In this document: positions 15,346 to 22,633 of the stretch, one piece after another
How the letters are laid out: each line of letters begins with the position of its first letter
How positions within the stretch are numbered: the first letter of the stretch is position 1
Source: Lachnospiraceae bacterium
GTDB taxonomy: Bacteria; Bacillota; Clostridia; Lachnospirales; Lachnospiraceae
Assembly: GCA_017626095.1 (NCBI GenBank)
Contig: JAGAJL010000016.1
Coordinates: 1-61,410, forward strand
Reading direction: 5' to 3'
DNA: 61,410 bases
Notes under the pieces: model-generated
Told to the model about the DNA's origin: nothing
Database searches by the model: none
Seen by the model: the letters and a program-made list of their open reading frames with translations, nothing else
Position numbers and translations under genes: made by a program

Positions 15346-16077
15346 ATGAAAAGACAGAATATTAGAAAATTACTATTGATTATTTCCATGCTTTTGTTTC
15401 CGATTACGATATGGTATATGTCCCCTTATCTGATTATTCAAGGAGCAATGGAAGGTATTGTATCAGGAAGTTTTATTGTATTTGTATTGATGCTGTTGGG
15501 GGCTGTTTTATTCGGCAGATTGTTTTGCGGGTGGATTTGTCCTATGGGCGGTATGCAGGAATGCTTATTTGCTGTAAATGATAAATCTCCGAAACAAGGT
15601 TGGAAAAACAACATTAAATATGTTATTTGGACGGTATGGATTATTACGGTTATTGTATGCTTCATATATAGAAAAAAAGAAATTACCATTGATTTCTTTT
15701 ATATGACAGATCATGGAATATCCATTTCTGAAATATACAGTTATGTGATTTACTATGGAGTGATTTTTTTAATACTAATACCGGCAGTACTTTTTGGGAA
15801 AAGAGTATTTTGTCACTATTTTTGCTGGATGGCACCATTTATGGTCATAGGAACCAAAATCAGACATTTGCTGCATTTACCGGGAATACATATTGCGTCC
15901 GAGAAAGAGAAATGTATTTCCTGTAAAAAATGTAATCAGACATGTCCGATGGGATTAAACGTGGCAGAATTCGTTAAGGATCATCGTGATTTTGGTGCGG
16001 AATGTATTCAATGCGGTGCATGTGTGGATCATTGCCCGAAAAAGGCGTTATCTTATGGATTTAAAAGGAGAAGATAG
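15346..16077 (+). CDS. NapH/YccM-like 4Fe-4S membrane protein
   Basis: A 243-residue polytopic membrane protein with about five helices, the NapH-type motif CGWICPMGG near residue 64, a second CHYFCWMAP near 161, and two cytoplasmic 4Fe-4S clusters: CISCKKCNQTCPMG near 190 and CIQCGACVDHCPK near 221. Relatives pass electrons from the quinone/menaquinone side to redox enzymes or act in a membrane redox step. GGAGGG precedes the ATG by five bases. It is co-transcribed with a PadR regulator that starts five bases after its stop, which is odd for a housekeeping electron carrier and suggests induction by a small molecule. Confidence 0.85.
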   Translation: MKRQNIRKLLLIISMLLFPITIWYMSPYLIIQGAMEGIVSGSFIVFVLMLLGAVLFGRLFCGWICPMGGMQECLFAVNDKSPKQGWKNNIKYVIWTVWIITVIVCFIYRKKEITIDFFYMTDHGISISEIYSYVIYYGVIFLILIPAVLFGKRVFCHYFCWMAPFMVIGTKIRHLLHLPGIHIASEKEKCISCKKCNQTCPMGLNVAEFVKDHRDFGAECIQCGACVDHCPKKALSYGFKRRR

Positions 16078-16081
16078 AAGA

Positions 16082-16630
16082 ATGGCAAATACAAAGAAGA
16101 TGGATTATGTTTTATTGGGTTTGTTAAGTCATGAGCCTATGACCGGATATGAAATGAAAAAAAGGCTTGATACGACACTCCGTTTTTTCTGGGGCGGTAG
16201 CTACGGAAGCATATATCCGACGTTAAACCAGCTTGAAACGGAAGGCAAAGTGACCAAGGAGGACACCAGTTGCAATGGGCGGGAGAAGATTTCTTATTCT
16301 ATTACAGAATATGGAAAAGAGACATTAAAAGAGTGGTTGAGAAAACCTGCGGAAAAAGATGAACTTCGATATGAGACACTTTTAAAACTTTTCTTTGGAA
16401 ATGAGAATGGCTTTGAGGGAGCAAAGGAGCACATTGAACGCTTTGAGGAAAAGTGCATGAATGAATTGGTCGTGTTAAATATGTTTGCAGAAAATCTGAT
16501 GCAGCACTTGGAGAACGATACGCATAAGTATTATTATTTAACGGTTCGGTTTGGTATTAAAACATATGAGGCTTATCTTGAGTGGTGTAAAGAGGCGAAA
16601 GAACAGATTAAAAAGTGGGAGAAGAAATGA
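16082..16630 (+). CDS. PadR family transcriptional regulator
   Basis: A 182-residue PadR-type regulator: winged helix MDYVLLGLLSHEPMTGYEMKKRL (residues 7-29), GSIYPTLNQLETEGKV as recognition segment, and a C-terminal helical dimer domain ending in KEQIKKWEKK. It follows the 4Fe-4S gene directly, with AAGGAG inside the end of that gene. It is the likely repressor acting at the two dyads before the operon. The last 18 codons and the spacer are also present as a remnant at 10,733. Confidence 0.9.
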   Translation: MANTKKMDYVLLGLLSHEPMTGYEMKKRLDTTLRFFWGGSYGSIYPTLNQLETEGKVTKEDTSCNGREKISYSITEYGKETLKEWLRKPAEKDELRYETLLKLFFGNENGFEGAKEHIERFEEKCMNELVVLNMFAENLMQHLENDTHKYYYLTVRFGIKTYEAYLEWCKEAKEQIKKWEKK

Positions 16631-16724
16631 AAACGGCAATCTTAAGTGCTGTTATTGGAAAGATACGAGAAGACCGATATTGAAAAGTTCCACTTACAAC
16701 AGACAATACGAATAAAAAGAGTGG

Positions 16725-16753
16725 TTGATTTCTCAGCCACTCTAGTATATAAT
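16725..16753 (+). promoter_or_regulatory. promoter of the antisense RNA
   Basis: TTGATT (16,725-16,730), 17-base spacer, TATAAT (16,748-16,753). It overlaps a hairpin at 16,718-16,743 (AGAGTGGTTGA with TCAGCCACTCT) that may end the padR transcript. Confidence 0.65.
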
Positions 16754-16759
16754 CTGCTC

Positions 16760-16862
16760 AAAGGCAATCGGATATGTTTCCGATTTGCCCTCAGTATTTG
16801 AATCTTAAGAAATAAGTACCCAAAACTTTGAGCAGTGGTCGGGTACTTATTTCTTTTTGTTG
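16760..16862 (+). ncRNA. candidate type I antitoxin RNA
   Basis: Between the promoter at 16,725-16,753 and the terminator at 16,807-16,855 lies an RNA of about 100 bases with no reading frame. It holds a hairpin GCAATCGG/CCGATTTGC and a long-range pair GCTCAAAG/CTTTGAGC. It converges on the small toxin-like gene on the other strand and overlaps that gene's 3' end. It shares the 8-mer CAATCGGA (16,765-16,772 and 16,973-16,980) and CCCTC in direct orientation with the toxin leader region, so the two RNAs can pair at their 5' parts as well as at the terminator. Confidence 0.6.
16807..16855. terminator. shared bidirectional terminator of the toxin and antisense RNA
   Basis: AAGAAATAAGTACCC and GGGTACTTATTTCTT form a perfect 15-bp stem with a 19-base loop. 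The stop codon of the toxin-like peptide lies within one arm. T-rich sequence follows on the plus strand. Confidence 0.75.
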
Positions 16863-16933
16863 TTATGATTGTCTATGTATGACAGAGCCGCAAATATTAC
16901 TAGCAACAAAGTAAGCACTTCTATTGTGTTCAT
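16847..16933 (-). CDS. 28-residue hydrophobic peptide, holin-like type I toxin candidate
   Basis: A minus-strand gene of 28 codons: Met-Asn-Thr-Ile-Glu, one membrane helix (VLTLLLVIFAALSYI), and a charged tail DNHNNKKK. This layout matches the small holin-like/TxpA-class toxins of Firmicutes, which insert in the membrane. AAGGAGGG lies nine bases before the ATG, and the ribosome site can be hidden by an upstream GCCCTC (leader hairpin), as in known type I toxins. The 3' end shares its terminator with a convergent RNA. No search was possible; identification rests on size, sequence pattern and locus layout. Confidence 0.65.
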   Translation of the reverse strand: MNTIEVLTLLLVIFAALSYIDNHNNKKK

Positions 16934-17041
16934 AGGGCATCACCCTCCTTTGTAGTACTAGAGGGCATCTAACAATCGGAAAATCACACCCTCTGGATGA
17001 AAAAGGAAAGATAATTGGTTCCGTATACACTGCCCATCTTC

Positions 17042-17383
17042 TTATTGTTCATCCGCATTCATAAGCATCAATTGTTTTAATTGCTCTCTTTTTTCATATA
17101 TTACAGCCGTTACCTGAACTTTTTTATCAGGAATATTTATCCAATAATATACTAAAAAATTATTAACAACTATCTTTCGTATGCCCTCACTTCGCCAAGG
17201 CTCCTCATCAATAAGCTGATAACGTTCTGGAAAATTAGATAGCGCCATAATACTACTTTCAAGCTTATCTAATAAATTAATTGCAGCTTTAGGAGCAAAT
17301 AACTCATTTGAAATATAGTCTACAATCTGAGCCATCTGTTCTTTGGCTTGTTTCGTGATTTTTACATCATAAATTTCTTTCAA
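17042..17383 (-). CDS. RelE/ParE family toxin
   Basis: A 113-residue type II toxin of the RelE/ParE superfamily: ITKQAKEQMAQIVDYISNEL, LESSIMALSNFPERYQLI and the C-terminal VVNNFLVYYWINIPDKKVQVTAVIYEKRE. Such proteins cut mRNA at the ribosome or poison gyrase; the exact activity cannot be told. It overlaps the antitoxin gene by four bases (ATGA), the usual coupling. It lies about 110 bases from the candidate type I toxin. Confidence 0.9.
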   Translation of the reverse strand: MKEIYDVKITKQAKEQMAQIVDYISNELFAPKAAINLLDKLESSIMALSNFPERYQLIDEEPWRSEGIRKIVVNNFLVYYWINIPDKKVQVTAVIYEKREQLKQLMLMNADEQ

Positions 17384-17685
17384 TGATTAACTCTCTTTCG
17401 TAAATCTGCAAATACTTCGTTCGTAGCTTCTGCTTCGTCTGCTTTAGCCTGTACAAGGCCTATTTCCATAATTTCATCAAATCTTGTATTTGTCATAGAT
17501 TCTCTAGATAATGGGGCATTTGATGTTTTTAACTCAAATGGCACACCATTCGTTGCAATTACTTGTCTATATGTCATATCAATAAATACCGAAACAGGTA
17601 TGCCAAGCTTTTCCAAAATTGCTTCTGCTGATTCTTTAATATCTGGTTGTATTCTCGCTGTAACATTTGCTGTTTTTGCTGCCAT
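17380..17685 (-). CDS. RelB/DinJ family antitoxin
   Basis: A 101-residue antitoxin with an N-terminal ribbon-helix-helix (ANVTARIQPDIKESAEAILEKLGIPVSVFIDMTYRQVI), the RelB/DinJ pattern, and a C-terminal acidic tail that would wrap the toxin. The ATG at 17,685 follows AAGGTGG; an in-frame GTG four codons earlier is possible. It binds, with the toxin, to its own promoter; a perfect inverted repeat lies there. Confidence 0.9.
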   Translation of the reverse strand: MAAKTANVTARIQPDIKESAEAILEKLGIPVSVFIDMTYRQVIATNGVPFELKTSNAPLSRESMTNTRFDEIMEIGLVQAKADEAEATNEVFADLRKRVNH

Positions 17686-17709
17686 AACAAACACCACCTT
17701 TCAAAGGAT

Positions 17710-17743
17710 AGTATACCACGTTGTATTGCATTTTACAATACAA
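17710..17743 (-). promoter_or_regulatory. relBE-type promoter with palindromic operator
   Basis: On the minus strand TTGTAA, 17 bases, TATACT. The inverted repeat TTGTATTG-N7-CAATACAA (17,721-17,743) covers the -35 and part of the spacer, as expected for an autoregulated toxin-antitoxin operon. Confidence 0.75.
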
Positions 17744-17810
17744 ATATATAAAAATATGCCATTATTTGCCTAGACAATTTTACAAAACCATCTCATTAAT
17801 ATAAATAAAA

Positions 17811-18014
17811 CTATTTAGTTAACACACCGAATATGCTTAAAAGACTTGATAACACATTAAATACATACAAGACCGCTGCAAAACAATTTAATAATAAACC
17901 AATCACACGTCCTATCGCTGATACCTTAAACCCTTCTTTCCAATCTTCTTTTATTGATTGAATTGTTGTATCTACACCTGCTGCAATCAAAAGAATTAGT
18001 GCAACACTCAGCAT
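17811..18014 (-). CDS. small hydrophobic protein, hypothetical
   Basis: A possible 67-residue protein with an N-terminal hydrophobic helix (LSVALILLIAAGVDTTI), a charged loop KEDWKEGFK and a second helix (VIGLLLNCFAAVLYVF). It shows no clear ribosome site, so it may be a decayed gene. It lies just upstream of the RelBE-type unit on the same strand. Family not recognised. Confidence 0.4.
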   Translation of the reverse strand: MLSVALILLIAAGVDTTIQSIKEDWKEGFKVSAIGRVIGLLLNCFAAVLYVFNVLSSLLSIFGVLTK

Positions 18015-18139
18015 TCTGTTATCGATATATATAGTTGGACGTTATGCATTTTGGCACTTGCAGCATCTGCAGAGGAATTGGCAATTCATTTATTGCAGAA
18101 AGAACGTTGCCAATAGAATAGAATATAATGTCAATTTGT

Positions 18140-18171
18140 TTGACATAGAGATGGTCAGATGTTAGTATAAT
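18140..18171 (+). promoter_or_regulatory. promoter with 20-base spacer and dyad
   Basis: TTGACA (18,140-18,145) and TATAAT (18,166-18,171) are perfect boxes but 20 bases apart. Promoters with 19-20 base spacers are typical MerR-family targets, and a MerR gene follows. A dyad ATGTCAA-N5-TTGACAT (18,128-18,146) includes the -35. Confidence 0.6.
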
Positions 18172-18177
18172 ATCAGT

Positions 18178-18263
18178 AAAGTGCTACCGATAGACGGTTA
18201 GCCTGATATTATTTTAAGTCAAAAAAGACTGCCATAGTTTACTAGACGAGGGCGGTCTTTTTT
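18178..18263 (+). ncRNA. orphan small RNA between strong promoter and terminator
   Basis: Expected transcript of about 85 bases without a reading frame. It holds a hairpin GCTACCG/CGGTTAGC and ends in the terminator GACTGCC-N17-GGCGGTC followed by six T; six A precede the left arm, so the hairpin works in both directions. It stands 85 bases before the MerR-GyrI gene and may be an attenuated leader or a free small RNA. The upstream part (18,015-18,127) holds only what looks like a C-terminal gene scrap. Confidence 0.5.
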
Positions 18264-18359
18264 GTGTTTATTTTTTTTCTTGACTCGTTCCTTAGGGGAG
18301 GTTATAGCATAGCCGTATGACAAAAGGAGGCTATGGAATAGTCCGGAATGGAGGAAAAT

Positions 18360-19229
18360 GTGATAGAGATGAAAATGAATCAGTATCATCCCGCTTTCGA
18401 GAAAAAAGAAAAAGAAAATTTGTATAAGATCGGTATGTTTGCCAGTATGAACCGCGTCACGATTAAGACGCTTCGCTATTACGATGAGCAGAAACTGTTA
18501 ATTCCGGTATATGTGGATGAAGAAAACGGTTACCGCTATTATAAAGCAGGTCAGATGGCACAGTTACAGAGAATTATAGCATTGAAAAATATGGGATTTT
18601 CCATAGATGATATTCGAAAAATGATGAATGGAGCAGAGGAAAGATCTCTGCTTCTTTCAAAAAAGCAGGAAATCTTAGAAGAGATGGCCGTGCTGACTGC
18701 GAGGCTTGCACAGGTGGAATGCTATCTTGCAAAAGGTAGTGAGCATCTAATTGCTCCGGTTCTTATCAAAGAAATACCAAAAGTCATTGTCTGTACTATG
18801 GAGCAAAGAATTAAGTCATACGATGCGCTGTTTGAACTTATGCCACAGATGGGAGCACAGATGGAAAATCTGGACTGTCAGTGCGCTCTGCCGGAGTACT
18901 GCTTTACACACTATCTGGAGCCGGGATATAAAGATGAGGATATATTGGTAGAAATTTGTGAGGCAGTCACAGAGAAAAAACAAGATTCCGGTGATATTGT
19001 ATTTAAGGTATTTCCCAAAGTACCTATGGCAGCATGTATTTTTCATAAAGGCTCTTATAGCACCTTGCATAAATCTTATACAATGCTACTTCAATATATT
19101 GAAGAAAACGGATATGAGATTTGCGGAAATATCAGAGAATCTTATATTGATGGGATATGGAATAAAGATACAGAAAATGAATGGCTTACGGAAATACAGA
19201 TTCCCGTAGAGAAGAGAAAGTTAGAGTGA
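18360..19229 (+). CDS. MerR regulator with GyrI-like effector domain
   Basis: A 289-residue BmrR-type activator. The MerR domain (YKIGMFASMNRVTIKTLRYYDEQKLLIP) spans about residues 20-90, a coiled coil follows, and residues 125-289 form a GyrI-like ligand-binding domain (KEIPKVIVCTMEQRI, AACIFHKGSYSTLHKSYTMLLQYI, DGIWNKDTENEWLTEIQIPV). Ligands of this class are lipophilic drugs. The start is uncertain: GTG at 18,360 has GGAGG at a good distance, while ATG at 18,348 has its nearest site 17 bases away. It may act on the 20-base-spacer promoter upstream. Confidence 0.85.
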   Translation: MIEMKMNQYHPAFEKKEKENLYKIGMFASMNRVTIKTLRYYDEQKLLIPVYVDEENGYRYYKAGQMAQLQRIIALKNMGFSIDDIRKMMNGAEERSLLLSKKQEILEEMAVLTARLAQVECYLAKGSEHLIAPVLIKEIPKVIVCTMEQRIKSYDALFELMPQMGAQMENLDCQCALPEYCFTHYLEPGYKDEDILVEICEAVTEKKQDSGDIVFKVFPKVPMAACIFHKGSYSTLHKSYTMLLQYIEENGYEICGNIRESYIDGIWNKDTENEWLTEIQIPVEKRKLE

Positions 19230-19294
19230 ATGAATTGAGTTAGAACGAAACTGAGAACATCACGCGTAGATTGAAAGAGGGTGAAGTTTAAATT

Positions 19295-19332
19295 TTTCCC
19301 CTTTTCGGATTTGTGTTCCCGAAAAGGGGAAA
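19295..19332 (+). terminator. terminator after the MerR-GyrI gene
   Basis: TTTCCCCTTTTCGG and CCGAAAAGGGGAAA form a perfect 14-bp stem with a 10-base loop, followed by TTATTTTG. Confidence 0.75.
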
Positions 19333-19340
19333 TTATTTTG

Positions 19341-19393
19341 TTGACATATATTTGTGTACACATTATACTGACCATATAGTTGACATTAGTCAA
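19341..19393 (+). promoter_or_regulatory. tetR promoter with possible operator
   Basis: TTGACA (19,341-19,346), 17 bases, TATACT (19,364-19,369): near consensus. A dyad TTGAC-ATTA-GTCAA (19,380-19,393) lies at the start of the transcript and is a candidate site for the TetR product. Confidence 0.7.
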
Positions 19394-19408
19394 AAAGAGG
19401 TGAAACAT

Positions 19409-19999
19409 TTGCCAAAGAGTTATTCCGAGCAGGAACGGGAGTATATCAGAAAGCGATTGAAGGAGGAAGCGGCTGCCTGCATGGGGAAGTTTGGGATTCG
19501 GCGCACCACAGTTGATGAGATTGTAAAGCGTGTGAATATTCCAAAAGGAACCTTTTATTTGTTTTACAAATCGAAGGAGCTTCTGTTGTTCGATGTGATT
19601 CAGGAGCAGCATGAATTGGTCAATCAAAAGCTGTATCAGGCAATGGCAAATCTTGCGGGTGAGCCGTTTTCACCGGAGAAAATTACAGATGTGATTTTTG
19701 AGTTTTATAAAATGACAGAGGAAATGCCAATATTTAAACTGGTTGGTTCAGAGGAAATAGAATTGTTGGTGCGTAAACTGCCAAAGGAAGTAGTAAATGA
19801 GCACTTACAAGATGATACGGATTCGATTCAGCACTTATTTTCCATGCTTCCTGTAAAAAAAGAAGTAGATATAGAGGCTATAAGTGCTGCATTCCATGCC
19901 ATCTATTATGCGACACTGTATAAAAAAGAAATTGGCGAAGCAAAGTACGATGAAGCAATCCGCATGTTGATATACGGTGTTATTACACAGATTTGCTAA
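19409..19999 (+). CDS. TetR/AcrR family repressor
   Basis: A 196-residue TetR-type repressor with HTH residues about 13-60 (AAACMGKFGIRRTTVDEIVKRVNIPKGTFYLFYKSKELLLF). The start is a TTG eight bases after AGAGG; the longer frame starting at 19,313 would run through the promoter boxes and is rejected. It precedes an ABC exporter of three genes and probably controls it. A TTTGACTG-N12-CAGTCAAA inverted repeat stands before the transporter. Confidence 0.85.
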   Translation: MPKSYSEQEREYIRKRLKEEAAACMGKFGIRRTTVDEIVKRVNIPKGTFYLFYKSKELLLFDVIQEQHELVNQKLYQAMANLAGEPFSPEKITDVIFEFYKMTEEMPIFKLVGSEEIELLVRKLPKEVVNEHLQDDTDSIQHLFSMLPVKKEVDIEAISAAFHAIYYATLYKKEIGEAKYDEAIRMLIYGVITQIC

Positions 20000-20037
20000 A
20001 TAGTCCGGTTAATAGCCGGACTTAAAACAAGAATTTA

Positions 20038-20065
20038 TTTGACTGTTTAATCAATAGCAGTCAAA
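20038..20065. promoter_or_regulatory. inverted repeat before the ABC exporter
   Basis: TTTGACTG and CAGTCAAA, separated by 12 bases, lie just before the AAGGAGG of the ATPase gene. It may be the operator for the TetR protein upstream. A short AGTCCGG/CCGGACT hairpin at 20,002-20,022 lies between them without a T-run. Confidence 0.5.
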
Positions 20066-20085
20066 CATATATTAAGGAGGATACT

Positions 20086-20931
20086 ATGATAAAGGTAGAC
20101 CGTCTCACATTCAGCTATTCTAAAAATCCGTTTATTCAGGATATGAGTTTTTCGGTTTCGGAAGGAGAAATCTTTGGTTTTTTAGGCCCGTCTGGTGCAG
20201 GCAAAAGTACCTTGCAGAAAATATTGCTGGGAATGCTTCCGAATTATCAGGGTTCTGCTGTTGTAAACGGAACCGAGTGCAAAAAACATAGTTCGGATTT
20301 TTATGAATCCATTGGTGTAGACTTCGAATTTTCTACCATGTATGAGAAATTAACTGCAAGAGAAAATCTTCGTTTCTTTTCTTCTCTCTATCATAGGCAG
20401 ACTCAATCCATTGACGAACTGCTTCAAATGGTAGGGCTTCAAAACGATGCACAAAAGCGCGTATCGGAATATTCTAAAGGAATGAAAAGCCGCCTAAACT
20501 TTGTCAAAGCATTGTTACATGATCCAAAGCTTTTATTTTTGGATGAACCGACCAGCGGTCTTGATCCGACAAACAGTCGTTTGATGAAAGATATGATTCT
20601 GGCGGAAAAAAGCAGAGGAAAAACAATTTTGCTTACAACTCACAATATGCAGGATGCGACAGAAATTTGTGACAGGGTTGCATTTATTGTCGGAGGACAG
20701 ATTTTTGCCATGGACAGTCCGCACAATCTGATTATGTCAAGAGGAGCGGCGAGTGTTACTTACACATGGTTTGACAATGGAGAGCAGACAGCAAGCTGTC
20801 TGTTGGAACAAATCTCTGAAGATCAACAACTTCAGAGATTAATCAGAGAAAACCGCCTGCAATCGATTCACAGCAGTGAACCAACATTAAATGACATTTT
20901 TATGGAGATAACAGGGAGGACGCTGGTATGA
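20086..20931 (+). CDS. ABC transporter ATP-binding subunit
   Basis: A 281-residue ATPase with Walker A GPSGAGKST (near 36-44), signature YSKGMKSRL, Walker B LLFLDEPTSGLDP and switch His in LTTHNMQDA. The C-terminal extra part of about 60 residues is usual for drug-export ABC ATPases. It powers the two permeases that follow; the genes overlap by four bases. The set resembles the fluoroquinolone-type exporters with two separate permeases. Confidence 0.9.
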   Translation: MIKVDRLTFSYSKNPFIQDMSFSVSEGEIFGFLGPSGAGKSTLQKILLGMLPNYQGSAVVNGTECKKHSSDFYESIGVDFEFSTMYEKLTARENLRFFSSLYHRQTQSIDELLQMVGLQNDAQKRVSEYSKGMKSRLNFVKALLHDPKLLFLDEPTSGLDPTNSRLMKDMILAEKSRGKTILLTTHNMQDATEICDRVAFIVGGQIFAMDSPHNLIMSRGAASVTYTWFDNGEQTASCLLEQISEDQQLQRLIRENRLQSIHSSEPTLNDIFMEITGRTLV

Positions 20932-21608
20932 GATTTAAGCCTTTGCTGTTATGGGATATGAAATTTCAAACAAGATATGGGTTTTATCTGTTGTATGGAT
21001 TTTTGACCGTTTTTTATCTTGTGCTTTTACTTTCCCTGCCGCTTTCATGGAAAGAAAATGCCGCTGCGATTCTGATCTATTCTGATCCTGCGGCAATGGG
21101 ATTGTTTTTCATGGGCGCCATTATTTTATTGGAGAAAAGTCAGAGAGTGACTTCATTTTTTGCGGTTTCGCCACTTCGTGTTATAGAGTATGTGTGTTCA
21201 AAAGTACTTTCCTTAAGTGCGATTGGTATGCTTGTAGCAACCATACTTGCTGTAGCGACAAATTGCAGAAGTTTACCGCTTTTGCTATTGGGCACTTTTT
21301 TATCCAGTGTAATGTTTACCTTGTCAGGAGTGATTATAGCAACAAAGATTACAAGCTTGAATCAGTTTATTCTTGCGACTGTTCCGGTTGAAATCATTGC
21401 TTTCGTACCCGCTGTACTGCATCTGTTTAAAATGACACCGGCATGTCTAAGGATATATCCTGCAAATGTATGCATGGATTTGATTGCCGGAAGAGATTTT
21501 TCACTCATGGGATTTATTCTTGCCATAGTCTTGATTGTAGTGTTGTTTGTGGCTGCATATAAATGCGTTGGGAAAATGTGGCAGAATCAAGGAGGTGTGA
21601 AGCTATGA
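20928..21608 (+). CDS. ABC transporter permease subunit
   Basis: A 226-residue integral membrane protein with about six helices, starting at an ATG that overlaps the ATPase stop codon. It belongs to the ABC-2-like permeases of drug exporters; MRFKPLLLWDMKFQTRYG is a typical cytoplasmic start. It should pair with the next permease in a heterodimer. Confidence 0.85.
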   Translation: MRFKPLLLWDMKFQTRYGFYLLYGFLTVFYLVLLLSLPLSWKENAAAILIYSDPAAMGLFFMGAIILLEKSQRVTSFFAVSPLRVIEYVCSKVLSLSAIGMLVATILAVATNCRSLPLLLLGTFLSSVMFTLSGVIIATKITSLNQFILATVPVEIIAFVPAVLHLFKMTPACLRIYPANVCMDLIAGRDFSLMGFILAIVLIVVLFVAAYKCVGKMWQNQGGVKL

Positions 21609-22315
21609 AAACAATCCGACTGAGTTTTTTGCATATGCTAAAATTTGTCAGGCAGGATAAGATGTTGTTTGCGGCGATGATAGCACCGCTTCTTGCAGGA
21701 ATCGCAATTCATTTTGCTGTTCCGGTTGCTGAAAAAGAGCTGATCCGTATGACCGGAATGCCTGCTGTTTTATCTCCATATTATAGTCTGTTTGATGTTT
21801 TCTTTGCATCCATCACTCCGGTCATGTTCTGTTTTATTGCCGCTATGGTGGTGCTGGAAGAACACGATGATCACATTGACCGTTATCTGTTTGTGACGGG
21901 GTTAGGACGGAATGGATATTTCATATCGCACATTGTGCTACCGGCAATTTTTGCCTTTTTAATTACCGTGGTGTTGCTCCCGGTGTTTGGACTTACGTCG
22001 ATGTCTGTTGCAGAAATTCTTTTTCTGTCCCTGGCAGGCAGCTTACAGGGAATCATAATTGCCCTTTTGATTGTGACTTTGTCGTCTAATAAGCTTGAAG
22101 GTATGGCGGTAACAAAATTATCTTCTTTAATGATGCTTGGAGCATTTGTTCCGTATTTTGTTCCGGTATCGCTTAATCTTTGTGCTTCCTTTCTTCCGTC
22201 GTTTTGGATGGGGAAAGCGATATTAGACAAAGAACCGGTATCTATGTTGCTGTCCGTTTTGGCGTCAATGGGTTGGATATTCATTATGAAGAAAAAATAT
22301 GATAGGAAGATATAG
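21605..22315 (+). CDS. ABC transporter permease subunit
   Basis: A 236-residue membrane protein with about six helices. The ATG at 21,605 follows AAGGAGGTG and overlaps the stop of the first permease; the longer frame from 21,563 is unlikely. Segments such as DHIDRYLFVTGLGRNGYFISHIV sit between helices as in fluoroquinolone-export-type permeases. Completes the TetR-controlled exporter. Confidence 0.85.
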   Translation: MKTIRLSFLHMLKFVRQDKMLFAAMIAPLLAGIAIHFAVPVAEKELIRMTGMPAVLSPYYSLFDVFFASITPVMFCFIAAMVVLEEHDDHIDRYLFVTGLGRNGYFISHIVLPAIFAFLITVVLLPVFGLTSMSVAEILFLSLAGSLQGIIIALLIVTLSSNKLEGMAVTKLSSLMMLGAFVPYFVPVSLNLCASFLPSFWMGKAILDKEPVSMLLSVLASMGWIFIMKKKYDRKI

Positions 22316-22355
22316 CAAAACATTGGAATAAGAATTATGTATATGAGAATTATAT

Positions 22356-22389
22356 ATATTGCACTTCTGAATATATAAAAGTGCAATAT
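22356..22389 (+). terminator. hairpin touching the next start codon
   Basis: ATATTGCACTT and AAGTGCAATAT form an 11-bp stem with a 12-base loop. It may end the ABC operon, but its right arm runs into the ATG of the next gene and no T-run follows. Confidence 0.45.
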
Positions 22390-22633
22390 GTATTTGCGTT
22401 CGTTAGATCCTGTTCAACGAGAACTGGTGCTCTTGCGAAGAGATAACCAGCGAAGAGAAGAAGAACAAAGACGGAGAGATGAACAAAGGGACAGACAACT
22501 TGCAAGTCTTCAACAACAGTTATTAAAAGCACAAAGCGAGCTTGCAAATGAGCAAAGAAGAAATGCAAATGTACAGGAGGAATTATTGGATATAGAACGA
22601 CGCAAGGAAAAAAAGAGAGGTGGCTATTATTAA
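22388..22633 (+). CDS. short coiled-coil protein, possibly leaderless
   Basis: An 81-residue, strongly charged helical protein (many Glu, Arg, Gln, such as RREEEQRRRDEQRDRQLASL), with a C-terminal KKRGGYY. No ribosome site precedes the ATG; instead the first two bases lie in the arm of an 11-bp hairpin. A TATAAA at 22,374-22,379 would place the transcript start at the ATG, so it could be leaderless. Its stop overlaps the stop of the convergent methyltransferase gene by four bases. Function unknown. Confidence 0.5.
   Translation: MYLRSLDPVQRELVLLRRDNQRREEEQRRRDEQRDRQLASLQQQLLKAQSELANEQRRNANVQEELLDIERRKEKKRGGYY

Noticed and set aside
19313-19408. Longer start of the TetR gene
   Set aside because: That part contains the -35 and -10 boxes and the operator-like dyad; the TTG at 19,409 with AGAGG fits better.
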